Positions 8,233-15,968 of a DNA stretch of 64,000 nt are shown here, in pieces. Made by a program: the position numbers and the translations under genes. Each line of letters opens with the position of its first letter. Position 1 is the stretch's first letter. Below the pieces are notes generated by a model, which saw nothing but the letters and a program-made list of their open reading frames with translations, was not told the origin of the DNA and did no database searches. Origin of the DNA: Actinoplanes philippinensis (lineage in GTDB: Bacteria; Actinomycetota; Actinomycetes; Mycobacteriales; Micromonosporaceae). The stretch is taken from positions 62,001 through 126,000 of the forward strand of contig NZ_FONV01000019.1 in assembly GCF_900113015.1 (NCBI RefSeq). The letters are read 5' to 3'.

Positions 8233-8966
8233 GCCGGATCACCCAGGCGGTCGTGATGCTGCTCTTCGGCGGCGCGATCATCAAGTCCACCGTCACCGAC
8301 ACGTTCCTGCGTTACGTCAAGGAAGGCCTCCGGCCCTTCCTGCTGGCTGCGGGTCTGCTGCTGGTCGCCGCCGCGATCATGACCATCTGGTACGACCTGC
8401 GTGCGGCCCGCCTCCGCAAGGCGGACACCGCTCCCGCTCATCACGACGATGACGACGGGCACGGGCACGCCGGCCACGAGCCCCGCGTCGGCTGGCTCAT
8501 CCTCGCGCCGGTGATGGCGTTGCTGCTGCTCTCCCCACCGGCGCTGGGCTCGTTCGCGGCCGGCCAGTCGGGCAGTGTCGGCCCGGCCGCCGCCTCCGAC
8601 TACCCGCCGCTGCCGGCCGGCGACCCGGTCGAGGTGGGCCTGCTCGACTACGCGGGCCGCGCGGTCTTCGACGGCGGCCGCAGCCTCTCCGGCCGCACCG
8701 TGAAACTGACCGGTTTCATCACCCCCGGCCCGGACGGCAAACCCATGCTGGCCCGCATGGTGCTGGCCTGCTGCGCCGCCGACGGCCGCCCCATCAAGAT
8801 CGGCATGACCGGCGCCCCGATCGACGCGCCCCCGGACGCCTGGGTCGACGTGGAAGGCGTCTACAGCCCCGAGGTCGGCACCGACCCGGTCAACCAGGCG
8901 CAGATCGCCTACCTCGACGTCCGCTCCTGGCAGGAGATCGACCAGCCGAAACAGCCTTACGCCTGA
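8229..8966 (+). CDS. TIGR03943 family (YcgQ-like) permease partner
   Basis: Membrane-anchored protein of 245 residues. There are two N-terminal membrane segments, a His/Asp-rich loop (HHDDDDGHGHAGHE) that looks like a metal-binding segment, a third hydrophobic stretch, and then an extracytoplasmic beta-rich domain with LTGFITPGPDGKPMLARMVLACCAADGRPIKIG. The VxACCAAD block is characteristic of the family. It is translationally coupled to the COG0701 permease. Its role is unproven; the loop supports metal handling. Confidence 0.85.
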   Translation: MSRITQAVVMLLFGGAIIKSTVTDTFLRYVKEGLRPFLLAAGLLLVAAAIMTIWYDLRAARLRKADTAPAHHDDDDGHGHAGHEPRVGWLILAPVMALLLLSPPALGSFAAGQSGSVGPAAASDYPPLPAGDPVEVGLLDYAGRAVFDGGRSLSGRTVKLTGFITPGPDGKPMLARMVLACCAADGRPIKIGMTGAPIDAPPDAWVDVEGVYSPEVGTDPVNQAQIAYLDVRSWQEIDQPKQPYA

Positions 8967-8968
8967 CC

Positions 8969-9004
8969 GGTCTGCCGAGGTGACCCCGGGCCGCCCCTCG
9001 GACC
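8969..9004. terminator. Convergent terminator hairpin
   Basis: CCGAGG (8975-8980) pairs with CCTCGG (8996-9001), extended by GGTC/GACC arms with a 2-base bulge. It lies between the convergent TIGR03943 and Scr1-type regulator genes and reaches the stop codon of the latter. Confidence 0.55.
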
Positions 9005-9918
9005 TATTTCAGCATCTCGATGTAGGTCGCCTGGTAGCGGTCGAGGAACGGGGCCACGGGAACTGCATGCCCGTCGAGCAGATCGAACGTCCGGCGGTAA
9101 CTTGTCACATCCCTGTCGCTCCGGGACAGGAGGCCCGTGTTGTAAAGATCGACCACGACCAGAACATCGTCGATCACGGTGAATCCGTGCAACAGGGGGA
9201 TGACGGTAGGCGCGTCGTCGGGAATTACTTTCAAGCTCACGTTCGGATGGTGGGCATCGACCTCGCGCAGATGACTTATCTGGGCCAGCATCTCCACCGG
9301 AGGCCGGCTCCCGCGTTTCAGCGCTGCCTCGCCCATGACGAATTCGAAGGAGATGGCGGGGTCAGCGAGGGCTTCCTGCCGCCGGAGACGAGCGGAGACC
9401 GCAGCCAGTAACGCGGCCTCGGATCGGTCCTCGTCGGTCAGGACGAGAAGTTGCCGAAAGACGCGAAGGATGAGTTTCGCATACCCATGGGTCTGTAGCG
9501 ATCCGGGCACGAGCGACGGTTCGAACACGCGGATGCAACTGGCGCCGGCCTCCCAATCAGCGAGCGTCTTCTGCTGAACCGCCATCCCGGTCGAGGCCGG
9601 CCGCCAGTCGGTCATCCGGTCGAACGTGTGAACCGCGCGGGCCACCAGAGCTTGTGTCTCTGTGTCGTCCGCGCCGAGGGCCCGGGCGATGACGTCGACA
9701 TCGTCCGGGTTGAGTCCACCTACGCCTCGCTCTATTCGCGAGATCTTGGCCTGGCTCATGCCCACGAGCCCGGCCAGTTCGGTGCCGCTCATTCGCTTGA
9801 TCCGGCGCATGCGAGCAAGGACGGCCCCGATCGGCTCGTCGTCCCCGAGAGCGCCGATGGCTGTGGGGATGCTACGCCTCCTTCCTCCTGGTTCGATCCC
9901 TCTGCAGATCCGAAACAT
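9004..9918 (-). CDS. Scr1-family (DUF5753) HTH regulator
   Basis: XRE HTH at about residues 30-90 (MSGTELAGLVGMSQAKISRIERGVGGLNPDDVDVIARALG) followed by a DUF5753 domain (GASCIRVFEPSLVPGSLQTHGYAKLIL... through VIDDVLVVVDLYNTGLLSRS). These proteins are abundant in Actinobacteria and often pair with a small basic or acidic partner; Streptomyces examples influence development. The ATG at 9918 lies inside the preceding small gene (47-bp overlap). A very strong AGGAGGAAGGAGG purine tract occurs internally at about codons 11-14, but only a non-standard ATC follows it at the right distance, so the start is uncertain. Confidence 0.85.
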   Translation of the reverse strand: MFRICRGIEPGGRRRSIPTAIGALGDDEPIGAVLARMRRIKRMSGTELAGLVGMSQAKISRIERGVGGLNPDDVDVIARALGADDTETQALVARAVHTFDRMTDWRPASTGMAVQQKTLADWEAGASCIRVFEPSLVPGSLQTHGYAKLILRVFRQLLVLTDEDRSEAALLAAVSARLRRQEALADPAISFEFVMGEAALKRGSRPPVEMLAQISHLREVDAHHPNVSLKVIPDDAPTVIPLLHGFTVIDDVLVVVDLYNTGLLSRSDRDVTSYRRTFDLLDGHAVPVAPFLDRYQATYIEMLK

Positions 9919-10168
9919 GGAGTGCCGCCTCGGTCAGCAACTCGAGGGGAATGCGCACCAGCACCTCACCGTCGGCGAGAGGGACGCCCGCGCGCTCCGC
10001 ATCGACCAAGTGTCCCTGCACCACCGCAGTGGTCTGCCCGCCCGCCTCGGAAACGTAGACGGTAGGGCAATTTCCTGCCGTGCACCTGTTCGCGATGGGT
10101 TGAAGTGGCGCCAGCGGTCCATCAATGACGTACGAGGAGGACGTGATAGGTGAGAGTGATCTAGTCAT
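9872..10168 (-). CDS. Small partner protein of Scr1-type regulator, unknown
   Basis: Protein of 98 residues with no family I can name. It has a CTAGNCPTVYVSE segment with two Cys, then a GGQTTAVVQGHLVDAE strand region and a hydrophobic-acidic C-terminus (GEVLVRIPLELLTEAA). ATG 10168 is chosen because TAAGG stands 10 bases upstream; a TTG at 10177 is the alternative. It overlaps the DUF5753 regulator behind it, and this tight coupling parallels the DUF397/DUF5753 pairs of other actinomycetes. I infer that it is a cognate partner of the regulator; DUF397 itself is not recognisable. Confidence 0.7.
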   Translation of the reverse strand: MTRSLSPITSSSYVIDGPLAPLQPIANRCTAGNCPTVYVSEAGGQTTAVVQGHLVDAERAGVPLADGEVLVRIPLELLTEAALHVSDLQRDRTRRKEA

Positions 10169-10389
10169 CGCATTCAACCTTACTCATCTGTGCGGAAGAT
10201 CGAAAGATGCCATGCATGGCGGGACGTTCTAGCCGCAATTGTCACTAATTCGCACCTTGTTTAGCTGCCATACGGCAGAACCGGTGCGCAGTCAGATCGA
10301 CTGGCAGCATGTGAAGGAGACTAGATTAGTCACCAGGTTGAATAGACACTGAGGGGGCCGAGGAAGCCTGATTCGCTTAGGTGGATGCC

Positions 10390-10644
10390 ATGAGTGACCG
10401 ACCTTCGCAGTACTTTCCTGTGAAGACCGACCCCGAGCCGCCCGTCCGCCGTACGAGGAGGCCCCTGCGGATGCTGTTGCTGCGCATCCTGCCCGCCTCC
10501 ACTCTCATCAGCGGCGCTGCGGTATGGCTGTCGATCGCCGCGGGGAGCAACGTCCCCGCCGCTGTTCTCACCGGGGGCGGCGCTTTCGCGGGAACAGCCG
10601 GTCTCCTTCTGGCGGTGGCGCACTACACGACCACGGGCGAGTGA
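10390..10644 (+). CDS. Small membrane protein, unknown
   Basis: A product of 84 residues with a charged N-terminus (KTDPEPPVRRTRRPLR) and two hydrophobic segments (LLLRILPASTLISGAAVWLSIAA and a Gly-rich FAGTAGLLLAVAHY). ATG 10390 follows AGGTGG at 10379-10384. The 220 bases upstream are less GC-rich than the surroundings and contain two short palindromes, GCCATGCATGGC at 10209-10220 and GACTA-GAT-TAGTC at 10319-10331, in the divergent gap shared with the Scr1-type pair. No family is recognised. Confidence 0.6.
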   Translation: MSDRPSQYFPVKTDPEPPVRRTRRPLRMLLLRILPASTLISGAAVWLSIAAGSNVPAAVLTGGGAFAGTAGLLLAVAHYTTTGE

Positions 10645-10656
10645 ACCCCGCTGCCG

Positions 10657-11706
10657 TCAGACGGTACGGAGATCCAGGGAGTTGCGGACGTAGGAGTTGC
10701 GGTCGCCGGTCGACCACCACAGCACGCCGGCCCGGTACGAGATGTCGGCGGCATCCGGGCTGACCAGGACGGTGCTGCGGTCGGTCAGGTCGTGGAGCAG
10801 CAGCTCCTGGTTGCCGCTCAGCTCCGACTGCGGCCCGACGCGGCCCATCACCTCGAAGCGGTCCAGCACCACCACGTCGCTGATCACCGTGCCGACGGTG
10901 CCCTCGGCGATCGTGCGGCGGGCCGACCCGTCCGGATGGGACAGCTCGATGCGGGTGTCGCCGTCCTCGTTGATCGACACCAGCTCGCACCAGGCGGGAC
11001 TGCACGCGGTGACCGAACGCCGCCCGGTCGGCACGGCCACGGTCTGCCCGGTGTCCAGGTTGCGCAGGGTGCTCGCGCCGGTGGCCGCGGTCTGCCCGTC
11101 GACCGCCCACGGCCACGCCGACAGGCCCCAGTCACCGGCCGCACGCTGTGTCGTCACCGGCCCGCCACCGACCGGGACCGACCGGAACTCGGTGCCGTCC
11201 CGGTCCGCCGCCGCCCACCGCACCAGGCCGTCGGTGAGGGTCAGGTCGTACTCCGAGTCGTACAGTCGCAGCGCCCCGACATCGGCGGTGAGCAGGCGGG
11301 CGGGCGTCCTGCCGGCGCGGTCACCGGTCCACAGCTCCGGCTTGCCCTTGACCGTCTCCACCCACACGAGCGTGTCGCCCGAGCCGGTCAGCGCGGTGAA
11401 CGGGCTGCGGTCGGCCGACGGCACCCGCCGCAGCTCGCGCACGGGCCGGTCGGGCTCGACGACGACCAGCCGCAGGAACTTGGTGTCCGCGGTGCGGGCG
11501 GTCCCGGCCGAGGTGCGGGCGTCGAAGAACAGGCCCGGTGTGTAGAGGCTGCCGTCCGGAAGGTGCGACGGGACGCTGCCACGCTGCGCCCGGGGCCAGG
11601 CCGCCGCCACCGACAGCGGCTGCGGTGAGCCCGACTGCGCGGGCGCGCCGAACAGCAGGGCCGCCCCCGCGACCAGCGTCACGGCGAGAGCGACCAGCGT
11701 ACGCAT
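10657..11706 (-). CDS. Secreted beta-propeller-like protein, unknown
   Basis: Exported protein of 349 residues. A signal peptide (MRTLVALAVTLVAGAALLFGAPAQS) is followed by repeated Trp/Asp-containing strand motifs (LVWVETVKGKPELW, LVRWAAADRDGTEFRSV, VLWWSTGDRNSYV) typical of TolB/WD-like propellers. The ATG at 11706 is preferred over one seven codons upstream because the signal peptide then begins directly. It ends 13 bases from the small membrane gene on the other strand. No catalytic motif is visible. Confidence 0.75.
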   Translation of the reverse strand: MRTLVALAVTLVAGAALLFGAPAQSGSPQPLSVAAAWPRAQRGSVPSHLPDGSLYTPGLFFDARTSAGTARTADTKFLRLVVVEPDRPVRELRRVPSADRSPFTALTGSGDTLVWVETVKGKPELWTGDRAGRTPARLLTADVGALRLYDSEYDLTLTDGLVRWAAADRDGTEFRSVPVGGGPVTTQRAAGDWGLSAWPWAVDGQTAATGASTLRNLDTGQTVAVPTGRRSVTACSPAWCELVSINEDGDTRIELSHPDGSARRTIAEGTVGTVISDVVVLDRFEVMGRVGPQSELSGNQELLLHDLTDRSTVLVSPDAADISYRAGVLWWSTGDRNSYVRNSLDLRTV

Positions 11707-11760
11707 CAGATGGCCACGCTCCGGCATCCGGCGATGGTAGCTCGCCCGGCTCCGGCACGG

Positions 11761-12474
11761 TCAGCCCTGTGTGAGGTCGATGACGGCGCCGTCCGGGTCA
11801 CGCAGCGTGGACGTGCGGGGCTTCCACGCGTACTCGGCAGGCGGCGCGACCTCCACCGCGCCCGCCGCCACGGCCCGGCTGTGTGCCGCCTCCAGATCGT
11901 CGGCGAGCAGTCCGAACCGTACCCCGCCGCGGGGCTGCCCCGGACCGGCCTCCTCGAAGGTGATCAGGAAGAACCGGTCGCTGCGATACGTGCCGAACTG
12001 CACCGAGGAGATCGCCTCGTTGAAGACGACGTCGAAGGCGGCGGTGTAGAAGGCGGCCGCGGCGGTGACGTCGGCGACCGGGATGCGGATCTGCACGGGA
12101 CGCGGACTCTGCGGTACGGGCATGGCGGTTCCCTTCTCGATGAACTCGTCGACGGCGACGATCCGCTGCGACACCTCGCGCAGCTGCGCGACCAGCCGGT
12201 CCCGGTGCACGTCGAGCGCCGACCGCACGTGCCCGCCGGGCCGTCCCACCACGGCGCGCACCTCGTCGATCGGCACGCCGATGGCACGAAGCCCGCAGAC
12301 CAGGCGCGCCTCGTCGATCTGGTCCCGCCGATAGCGCCGGTAGCCGCTGCCCGGGTCGACCCGGGCAGGCCGGAGCAGACCGATCTCGTCGTAGTGGCGC
12401 AGCGCCGGAATGGTCAGCCCGGTCGCCGAGGCGAACGCGCCGATGTTGAGCAGATCCTCACCGTTCACCCCCAC
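11761..12474 (-). CDS. MerR-family regulator fused to a VOC domain
   Basis: Residues about 8-75 form a MerR HTH (IGAFASATGLTIPALRHYDEIGLLRPARVDPGSGYRRYRRDQI), followed by a dimerisation helix. A complete glyoxalase/bleomycin-resistance (VOC) domain starts near IRIPVADVTAAAAFYTAAF and ends at STLRDPDGAVIDL. The VOC part could be the ligand sensor or could sequester a toxic compound. The start is GTG at 12474. It is divergent from a degraded MerR gene, and a 10-bp inverted repeat brackets the gap. No transporter or enzyme target is adjacent. Confidence 0.88.
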   Translation of the reverse strand: MGVNGEDLLNIGAFASATGLTIPALRHYDEIGLLRPARVDPGSGYRRYRRDQIDEARLVCGLRAIGVPIDEVRAVVGRPGGHVRSALDVHRDRLVAQLREVSQRIVAVDEFIEKGTAMPVPQSPRPVQIRIPVADVTAAAAFYTAAFDVVFNEAISSVQFGTYRSDRFFLITFEEAGPGQPRGGVRFGLLADDLEAAHSRAVAAGAVEVAPPAEYAWKPRTSTLRDPDGAVIDLTQG

Positions 12475-12495
12475 AGCTTCGGACCTCAGGCCACC

Positions 12496-12545
12496 GGAGA
12501 GTCAACCGGCTGCTCCGGCGCCTGGTCGGCGCGGCTTGACTCTCC
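12496..12545. promoter_or_regulatory. Divergent MerR promoter region with perfect 10-bp inverted repeat
   Basis: GGAGAGTCAA (12496-12505) and TTGACTCTCC (12536-12545) are exact inverted copies 30 bp apart. Each carries a TTGACT -35-like box pointing outward, one toward the MerR-VOC gene and one toward the MerR pseudogene. The right half continues into TCCACCCGCTGGA, the dyad expected between -35 and -10 of MerR-controlled promoters. Confidence 0.65.
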
Positions 12546-12566
12546 ACCCGCTGGAACGATGAGCCT

Positions 12567-12768
12567 GTGGGCATGAACGGCGGCCAACCGACGCTGCGGA
12601 CCATCGGGCAACTGGCCCGGCGGGCCGGGCTGCCGGTGCGCACCGTGCGTTTCCGGTCCGACGCTGGCATCCCGCGCCGTCCTCAGCACGGTGACCCGCC
12701 GCGGAAGCACCCCACAGGAGGTGACACGCATGCTGATCACCGCCGTCCGGGCGCGTCGTCCCGGCTGA
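12567..12768 (+). pseudogene. Collapsed MerR-family regulator gene
   Basis: The first 34 or so codons encode a clear MerR N-terminus (TLRTIGQLARRAGLPVRTVRF-type HTH, RSDAGI). The reading then leaves the family. In the next frame the segment RAVLSTVTRRGSTPQEVTRM ends at a TGA at 12766-12768; it matches the mid-to-C-terminal helix region of MerR proteins (RRAVLxxVxRRGSTPxE). A central deletion with a frame change explains this. The last 32 bases overlap the 3' end of the GlxA-type gene. The promoter dyad upstream is still intact, so decay may be recent. Confidence 0.7.
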
Positions 12769-13714
12769 ACCGGTGGCGGTACTCGCTCGGCGTCAGGCCG
12801 GTCTCGCGACGCACCAGCGCGCGCAGGTTCGTCGCGGTGCCGAGCCCGCTGCGGCGGGCGACCACGTCCAGCCGTGACTCGCCGCGTTCGAGCAGCCGGC
12901 GGGCGAGGGTGACCCGCTCGCCGGTCAGCCAGGCCAGCGGGGTGGTGCCCAGCTGGACCCGGAAGCGGCGGTGCAGCGTCGCCGGGCTCACCGTCATGCG
13001 GGCGGCCAGGTCGGCGACGCTCAGCGGACGGTCCAGGTGTTCCCGCGCCCAGGCCAGCAGCGGGGCCAGGGAGTCGTCCGGGATGTCGGGGATCGGGCGT
13101 TCGATGAACTGCCGCTGGCCGCCGTCGCGGTGGGCGAACACGAGACGGCGGCTCACCGCGTTGGCGATCTCCGCGCCGTGGTCGCGCCGCACCAGGTGCA
13201 GACCCAGGTCGAGGGCGGCGGCGCTCCCGGCCGAGGTGAGGATGTCACCGTCGTCGACGAACAGGACGTCGGTCTCCAGATGTACGCGAGGGAAGCGCGA
13301 CCGGAACCGGGCGGCCCACTGCCAGTGAGCGGTGGCCCGCCGCCCGTCGAGCACCCCCGCCTCGGCCAGCGTGAACGCCCCGCTGCAGAAGCCGACCAGC
13401 CGGGCGCCGCGGGCGTGGGCCCGGCGGATCGCGTCCAGAACGGCCGGCCGGCGGGGGACGTCGATGTCCGGCCGGTTCGGCACGATCACCGTGTCCGCCT
13501 CGTCGACGGCGTCCAGCGGGGCGATTCCGGCCAGTTCGAAGAAGCCGTCACGCATCCGGATCCGGCGGGTGGCCGCGCACAGCCGGAAGTCGTACAGGTC
13601 GCGGCCCAGCTCGGGGCGGCGCAGCCCGAACACCTCGGTGGCGCAGCCGAGCTCGAACGGGTTGGAGCCGGCGTCGACCAGGGCCACCACCCGGTGCAAG
13701 GATTCTTGCGTCAT
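12737..13714 (-). CDS. GlxA-type AraC regulator with DJ-1/PfpI domain
   Basis: Transcription factor of 325 residues. The N-terminal DJ-1/PfpI-like domain (HRVVALVDAGSNPFELGCATEVFGL, GFCSGAFTLAEAGVLDGRRATAHW, GDILTSAGSAAALDLGLHLV) is followed by an AraC DNA-binding domain (PLSVADLAARMTVSPATLHRRFRVQLGTTPLAWL and the second HTH near RSGLGTATNLRALVRRETGLTPSEYR). Such proteins are activators in amine and choline-type catabolism or stress. It is divergent from a cupin gene, which may be its target. The start is ATG 13714. Confidence 0.92.
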   Translation of the reverse strand: MTQESLHRVVALVDAGSNPFELGCATEVFGLRRPELGRDLYDFRLCAATRRIRMRDGFFELAGIAPLDAVDEADTVIVPNRPDIDVPRRPAVLDAIRRAHARGARLVGFCSGAFTLAEAGVLDGRRATAHWQWAARFRSRFPRVHLETDVLFVDDGDILTSAGSAAALDLGLHLVRRDHGAEIANAVSRRLVFAHRDGGQRQFIERPIPDIPDDSLAPLLAWAREHLDRPLSVADLAARMTVSPATLHRRFRVQLGTTPLAWLTGERVTLARRLLERGESRLDVVARRSGLGTATNLRALVRRETGLTPSEYRHRFSRDDAPGRR

Positions 13715-13766
13715 GTGCGATTCCTAGCACTCACGTCGTACCCCGCAAAGATCGCACGATGAGACG

Positions 13767-14141
13767 GTGAGCGAACCGATCTCCCTGACCACGGCCCTGG
13801 CGTCCTTCGCGGAGCTGTGGAGCCCGCGCATCGTGACCCGGGTCAACGACCACGACGTCCGCATCGCCAAGGTGCGTGGCGAGCACATCTGGCACACCCA
13901 CGAGCACAGCGACGAGTTCTTCCTGGTGCTCGACGGGGACCTGACGATCGACCTGCGCGACCGCAGCGTGGTGCTGCGGCGCGGGGACGTCTTCACGGTG
14001 CCGCGCGGCGCCGAGCACAAACCGTCGTCCCAGGCCGGCGCGTCGATTCTCATGGTGGAGCCGACCGGCACGCTGACCGTGGGGGACCGGCCGGGCGACG
14101 TGCCGGATCACGTCGACGCGACGATCGGGCACGCGCTGTAG
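13767..14141 (+). CDS. Single-domain cupin
   Basis: A cupin of 124 residues with both motifs: HTHEHSDEFFLVLDGDLTID (metal ligands H-x-H and E) and RRGDVFTVPRGAEHKP (Pro/Gly and terminal His). It is a small beta-barrel, either a sensor or an enzyme whose substrate cannot be told. It starts 52 bases from the divergent GlxA-type regulator, so it is a likely target of that regulator. Confidence 0.88.
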   Translation: MSEPISLTTALASFAELWSPRIVTRVNDHDVRIAKVRGEHIWHTHEHSDEFFLVLDGDLTIDLRDRSVVLRRGDVFTVPRGAEHKPSSQAGASILMVEPTGTLTVGDRPGDVPDHVDATIGHAL

Positions 14142-14245
14142 CGCGGGTCACCTGTCCGGGGGGAAACGGCCTCTTTGGTGCCCCGAGGTTTGCGGCGGGG
14201 TACACCGGTCGATACACCTCTGCACCGAACGGGGAGGAGTGCCGG

Positions 14246-15109
14246 ATGAGACCAGCGGCCGTGGAGTACATCGCCGCGCGGGAGGTGGGCGAGGTGCTCG
14301 CCGCGCTGGCCGACGGGGAGACGTCGGTGCTGGCCGGCGGGCAGAGCCTGGTGCCGGTGGTGACCCGGCCGGGGGCGCCGCCGTGCCGGCTGGTGGACAT
14401 CAACCGGGTCGGCGGGTTCGACACGCTCGCCGAGGACGACGGCTGCCTGCGGGTCGGGCCGCTGGTCCGGCACCGGGCGTTCGAGTCCGGTGTGGTCGGC
14501 GGGGCGCTCGGCGACCTGCTGCGAGTGGTGGTGCAGCACATCGGGCATCCGCCGATCCGGGCCCGCGGGACGATGCTCGGCAGTCTCGCCTACGCCCATC
14601 CGGCCGCCGAGTGGCCGGCCGTGGCGGTGACGGTCGGCGCGCGGATGGTGCTCGACGGGCCGGACGGGCGGCGTACGGTGCCGGCGGACACCTTCTTCAC
14701 CGCGCCCTTCACGACCGCCCGCCGCCCGCAGGAGCTGCTGGTCGAGGCACGGCTGCCGACGCTGCCGGACGGCACCGGGATCGGCTACGCGGAGGACCGG
14801 CGCTCCTCGATCTACCCGCAGGCGGCGGCCATGGCGGCGGTGACCGTCACCGGCGGCGTGGTCAGTGCGGCGGCGCTCTGCCTGGTCAACTCCGGGCCCC
14901 ATCCGGTACGCGCCGTCGCCGCCGAGAACGCCCTGCTCGGCACCAGGTTCTCGGACACCGCGATCGCCTTGACCGCGGAGGTCGCCGCCGAGCAGGACAC
15001 CCGCCGGCTCGACGACGACGCGACCCGCCCGGCCCGGCGGCAGGCGTACCGGGTGCTGGCCCGGCGGGCGCTGCGGCACGCGCGGCAGGGAGCCGGCCGG
15101 TGCGGGTGA
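14246..15109 (+). CDS. FAD-binding (M) subunit of xanthine/CO dehydrogenase-type enzyme
   Basis: Protein of 287 residues of the CoxM/XdhB fold, which passes electrons from the 2Fe-2S subunit to FAD. The FAD-binding loops are VLAGGQSLVPVV and IGHPPIRARGTMLGSLAYAHPAAEWPAVA, with RSSIYPQAAAMAAVTV in the C-terminal part. ATG 14246 has GGGGAGGAG upstream. The next gene starts 10 bases before its stop. The molybdopterin catalytic subunit expected after the S subunit is missing, so no complete enzyme can be made from this locus. Confidence 0.88.
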   Translation: MRPAAVEYIAAREVGEVLAALADGETSVLAGGQSLVPVVTRPGAPPCRLVDINRVGGFDTLAEDDGCLRVGPLVRHRAFESGVVGGALGDLLRVVVQHIGHPPIRARGTMLGSLAYAHPAAEWPAVAVTVGARMVLDGPDGRRTVPADTFFTAPFTTARRPQELLVEARLPTLPDGTGIGYAEDRRSSIYPQAAAMAAVTVTGGVVSAAALCLVNSGPHPVRAVAAENALLGTRFSDTAIALTAEVAAEQDTRRLDDDATRPARRQAYRVLARRALRHARQGAGRCG

Positions 15110-15324
15110 GGCTGATCGTCGACGGCGCCCGGCACGACCTCGACGTGGCGCCCGGCCGTACCCTCGCCGACGTGCTGGCCGCCGAGTGCGGGCTGCCCGG
15201 ATGCCGCGTGGCCTGCACGGACGGCACCTGCGGCGCCTGCGCCGTGGTGGTCGACGGCGATCCGATCCGCTCGTGCCTGATGCTGGCCGTGCAGGCTTCC
15301 GGCACCCGGGTGCGGGGAATGTAG
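15100..15324 (+). CDS. [2Fe-2S] (S) subunit remnant, N-terminal ferredoxin domain only
   Basis: Only 74 residues, whereas CoxS/XdhC-type small subunits have about 150-170. The plant-ferredoxin-like cluster motif is intact: CRVACTDGTCGACAVVVDG with the fourth Cys in IRSCLMLAVQA. The whole C-terminal helical [2Fe-2S] domain is missing; the frame stops at GTRVRGM. GTG 15100 (or GTG 15106) overlaps the M-subunit gene. The gene is thus 3'-truncated or a single-cluster variant, and with no large subunit behind it I regard it as a decaying operon. Confidence 0.75.
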   Translation: MRVRLIVDGARHDLDVAPGRTLADVLAAECGLPGCRVACTDGTCGACAVVVDGDPIRSCLMLAVQASGTRVRGM

Positions 15325-15352
15325 GCCGCCGCGGGCGGCGTTGGAATCCGCT

Positions 15353-15961
15353 GTGACACTTGCCTTCGCCGTCCTCGGGGACTCCATCGCGTACGGGCAG
15401 GGCGCCGCACGGCCGGCCGACACCCTCGGCGCCCGGCTGACCGCCGTCCTGGCCCGTGACGGCCACACCGTCGACCTGCGGGTGCACGCCGTGCCGGGCG
15501 CCGACAGCCGCGGACTGTCCGCCCAGGTCGCCCGTGCCGCCGCCGGGGCGCCCGGCCTGGCGCTGATCGTCATCGGCGCGAACGACCTCACCCACCTGGT
15601 CCCGCCGCGGCAGGCGGGGGAGCTGCTCGGCGACGCGGTCCGGCGTCTGCGGGACGCCGGGGCCCAGGTGGTGGTGGCGCCGGCGCCGGATCTCAGCGTG
15701 GTGCCGTGGGTGCCGCCGCAGATGCGGATGCTGGTCAGCGCCGGCAGCCGGGCGATGCGGCAGGAGCAGACGCGTGCGGCGACCGTGGCCGGCGCCCGGG
15801 TCGCCGACGTCGACGCCGTCACGTCGGTGGCGTTCGCCGCCGACCCGGCGCTGTTCAGCGCCGACCGGTTCCACCCGTCCAGCGCCGGTTACGCGGTCAT
15901 CGCCGACGCGCTGGCCCCGGCGATCCGTGACGCCGTGGCGGCCCGCCGGGTCAGCCCCTGA
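15353..15961 (+). CDS. SGNH/GDSL hydrolase
   Basis: Esterase- or acyl-hydrolase-like protein of 202 residues with the four blocks of the family: GDSIAYGQG (nucleophile Ser), a Gly in block II (GADSRG), GANDL (block III Asn) and DRFHPSSAGYAVIA (Asp-His pair). No signal peptide is obvious, so it is probably cytoplasmic. The start is GTG 15353; a TTG at 15341 is possible. Its 3' end meets the convergent photolyase gene after 7 bases. The substrate is unknown. Confidence 0.9.
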   Translation: MTLAFAVLGDSIAYGQGAARPADTLGARLTAVLARDGHTVDLRVHAVPGADSRGLSAQVARAAAGAPGLALIVIGANDLTHLVPPRQAGELLGDAVRRLRDAGAQVVVAPAPDLSVVPWVPPQMRMLVSAGSRAMRQEQTRAATVAGARVADVDAVTSVAFAADPALFSADRFHPSSAGYAVIADALAPAIRDAVAARRVSP

Positions 15962-15968
15962 CCGGCGG

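Noticed and set aside
6024..8477. Minus-strand frame of 817 codons opposite the monooxygenase and permease
   Set aside because: Thr/Arg/Ala-rich shadow frame; both plus-strand genes have full family motifs.
12567..13328. Long plus-strand reading frame of 253 codons beginning with a MerR-like sequence
   Set aside because: Only the first 34 or so codons look like MerR; the rest is Arg/Ser-rich antisense of the GlxA-type gene, so I call a pseudogene instead of a gene.
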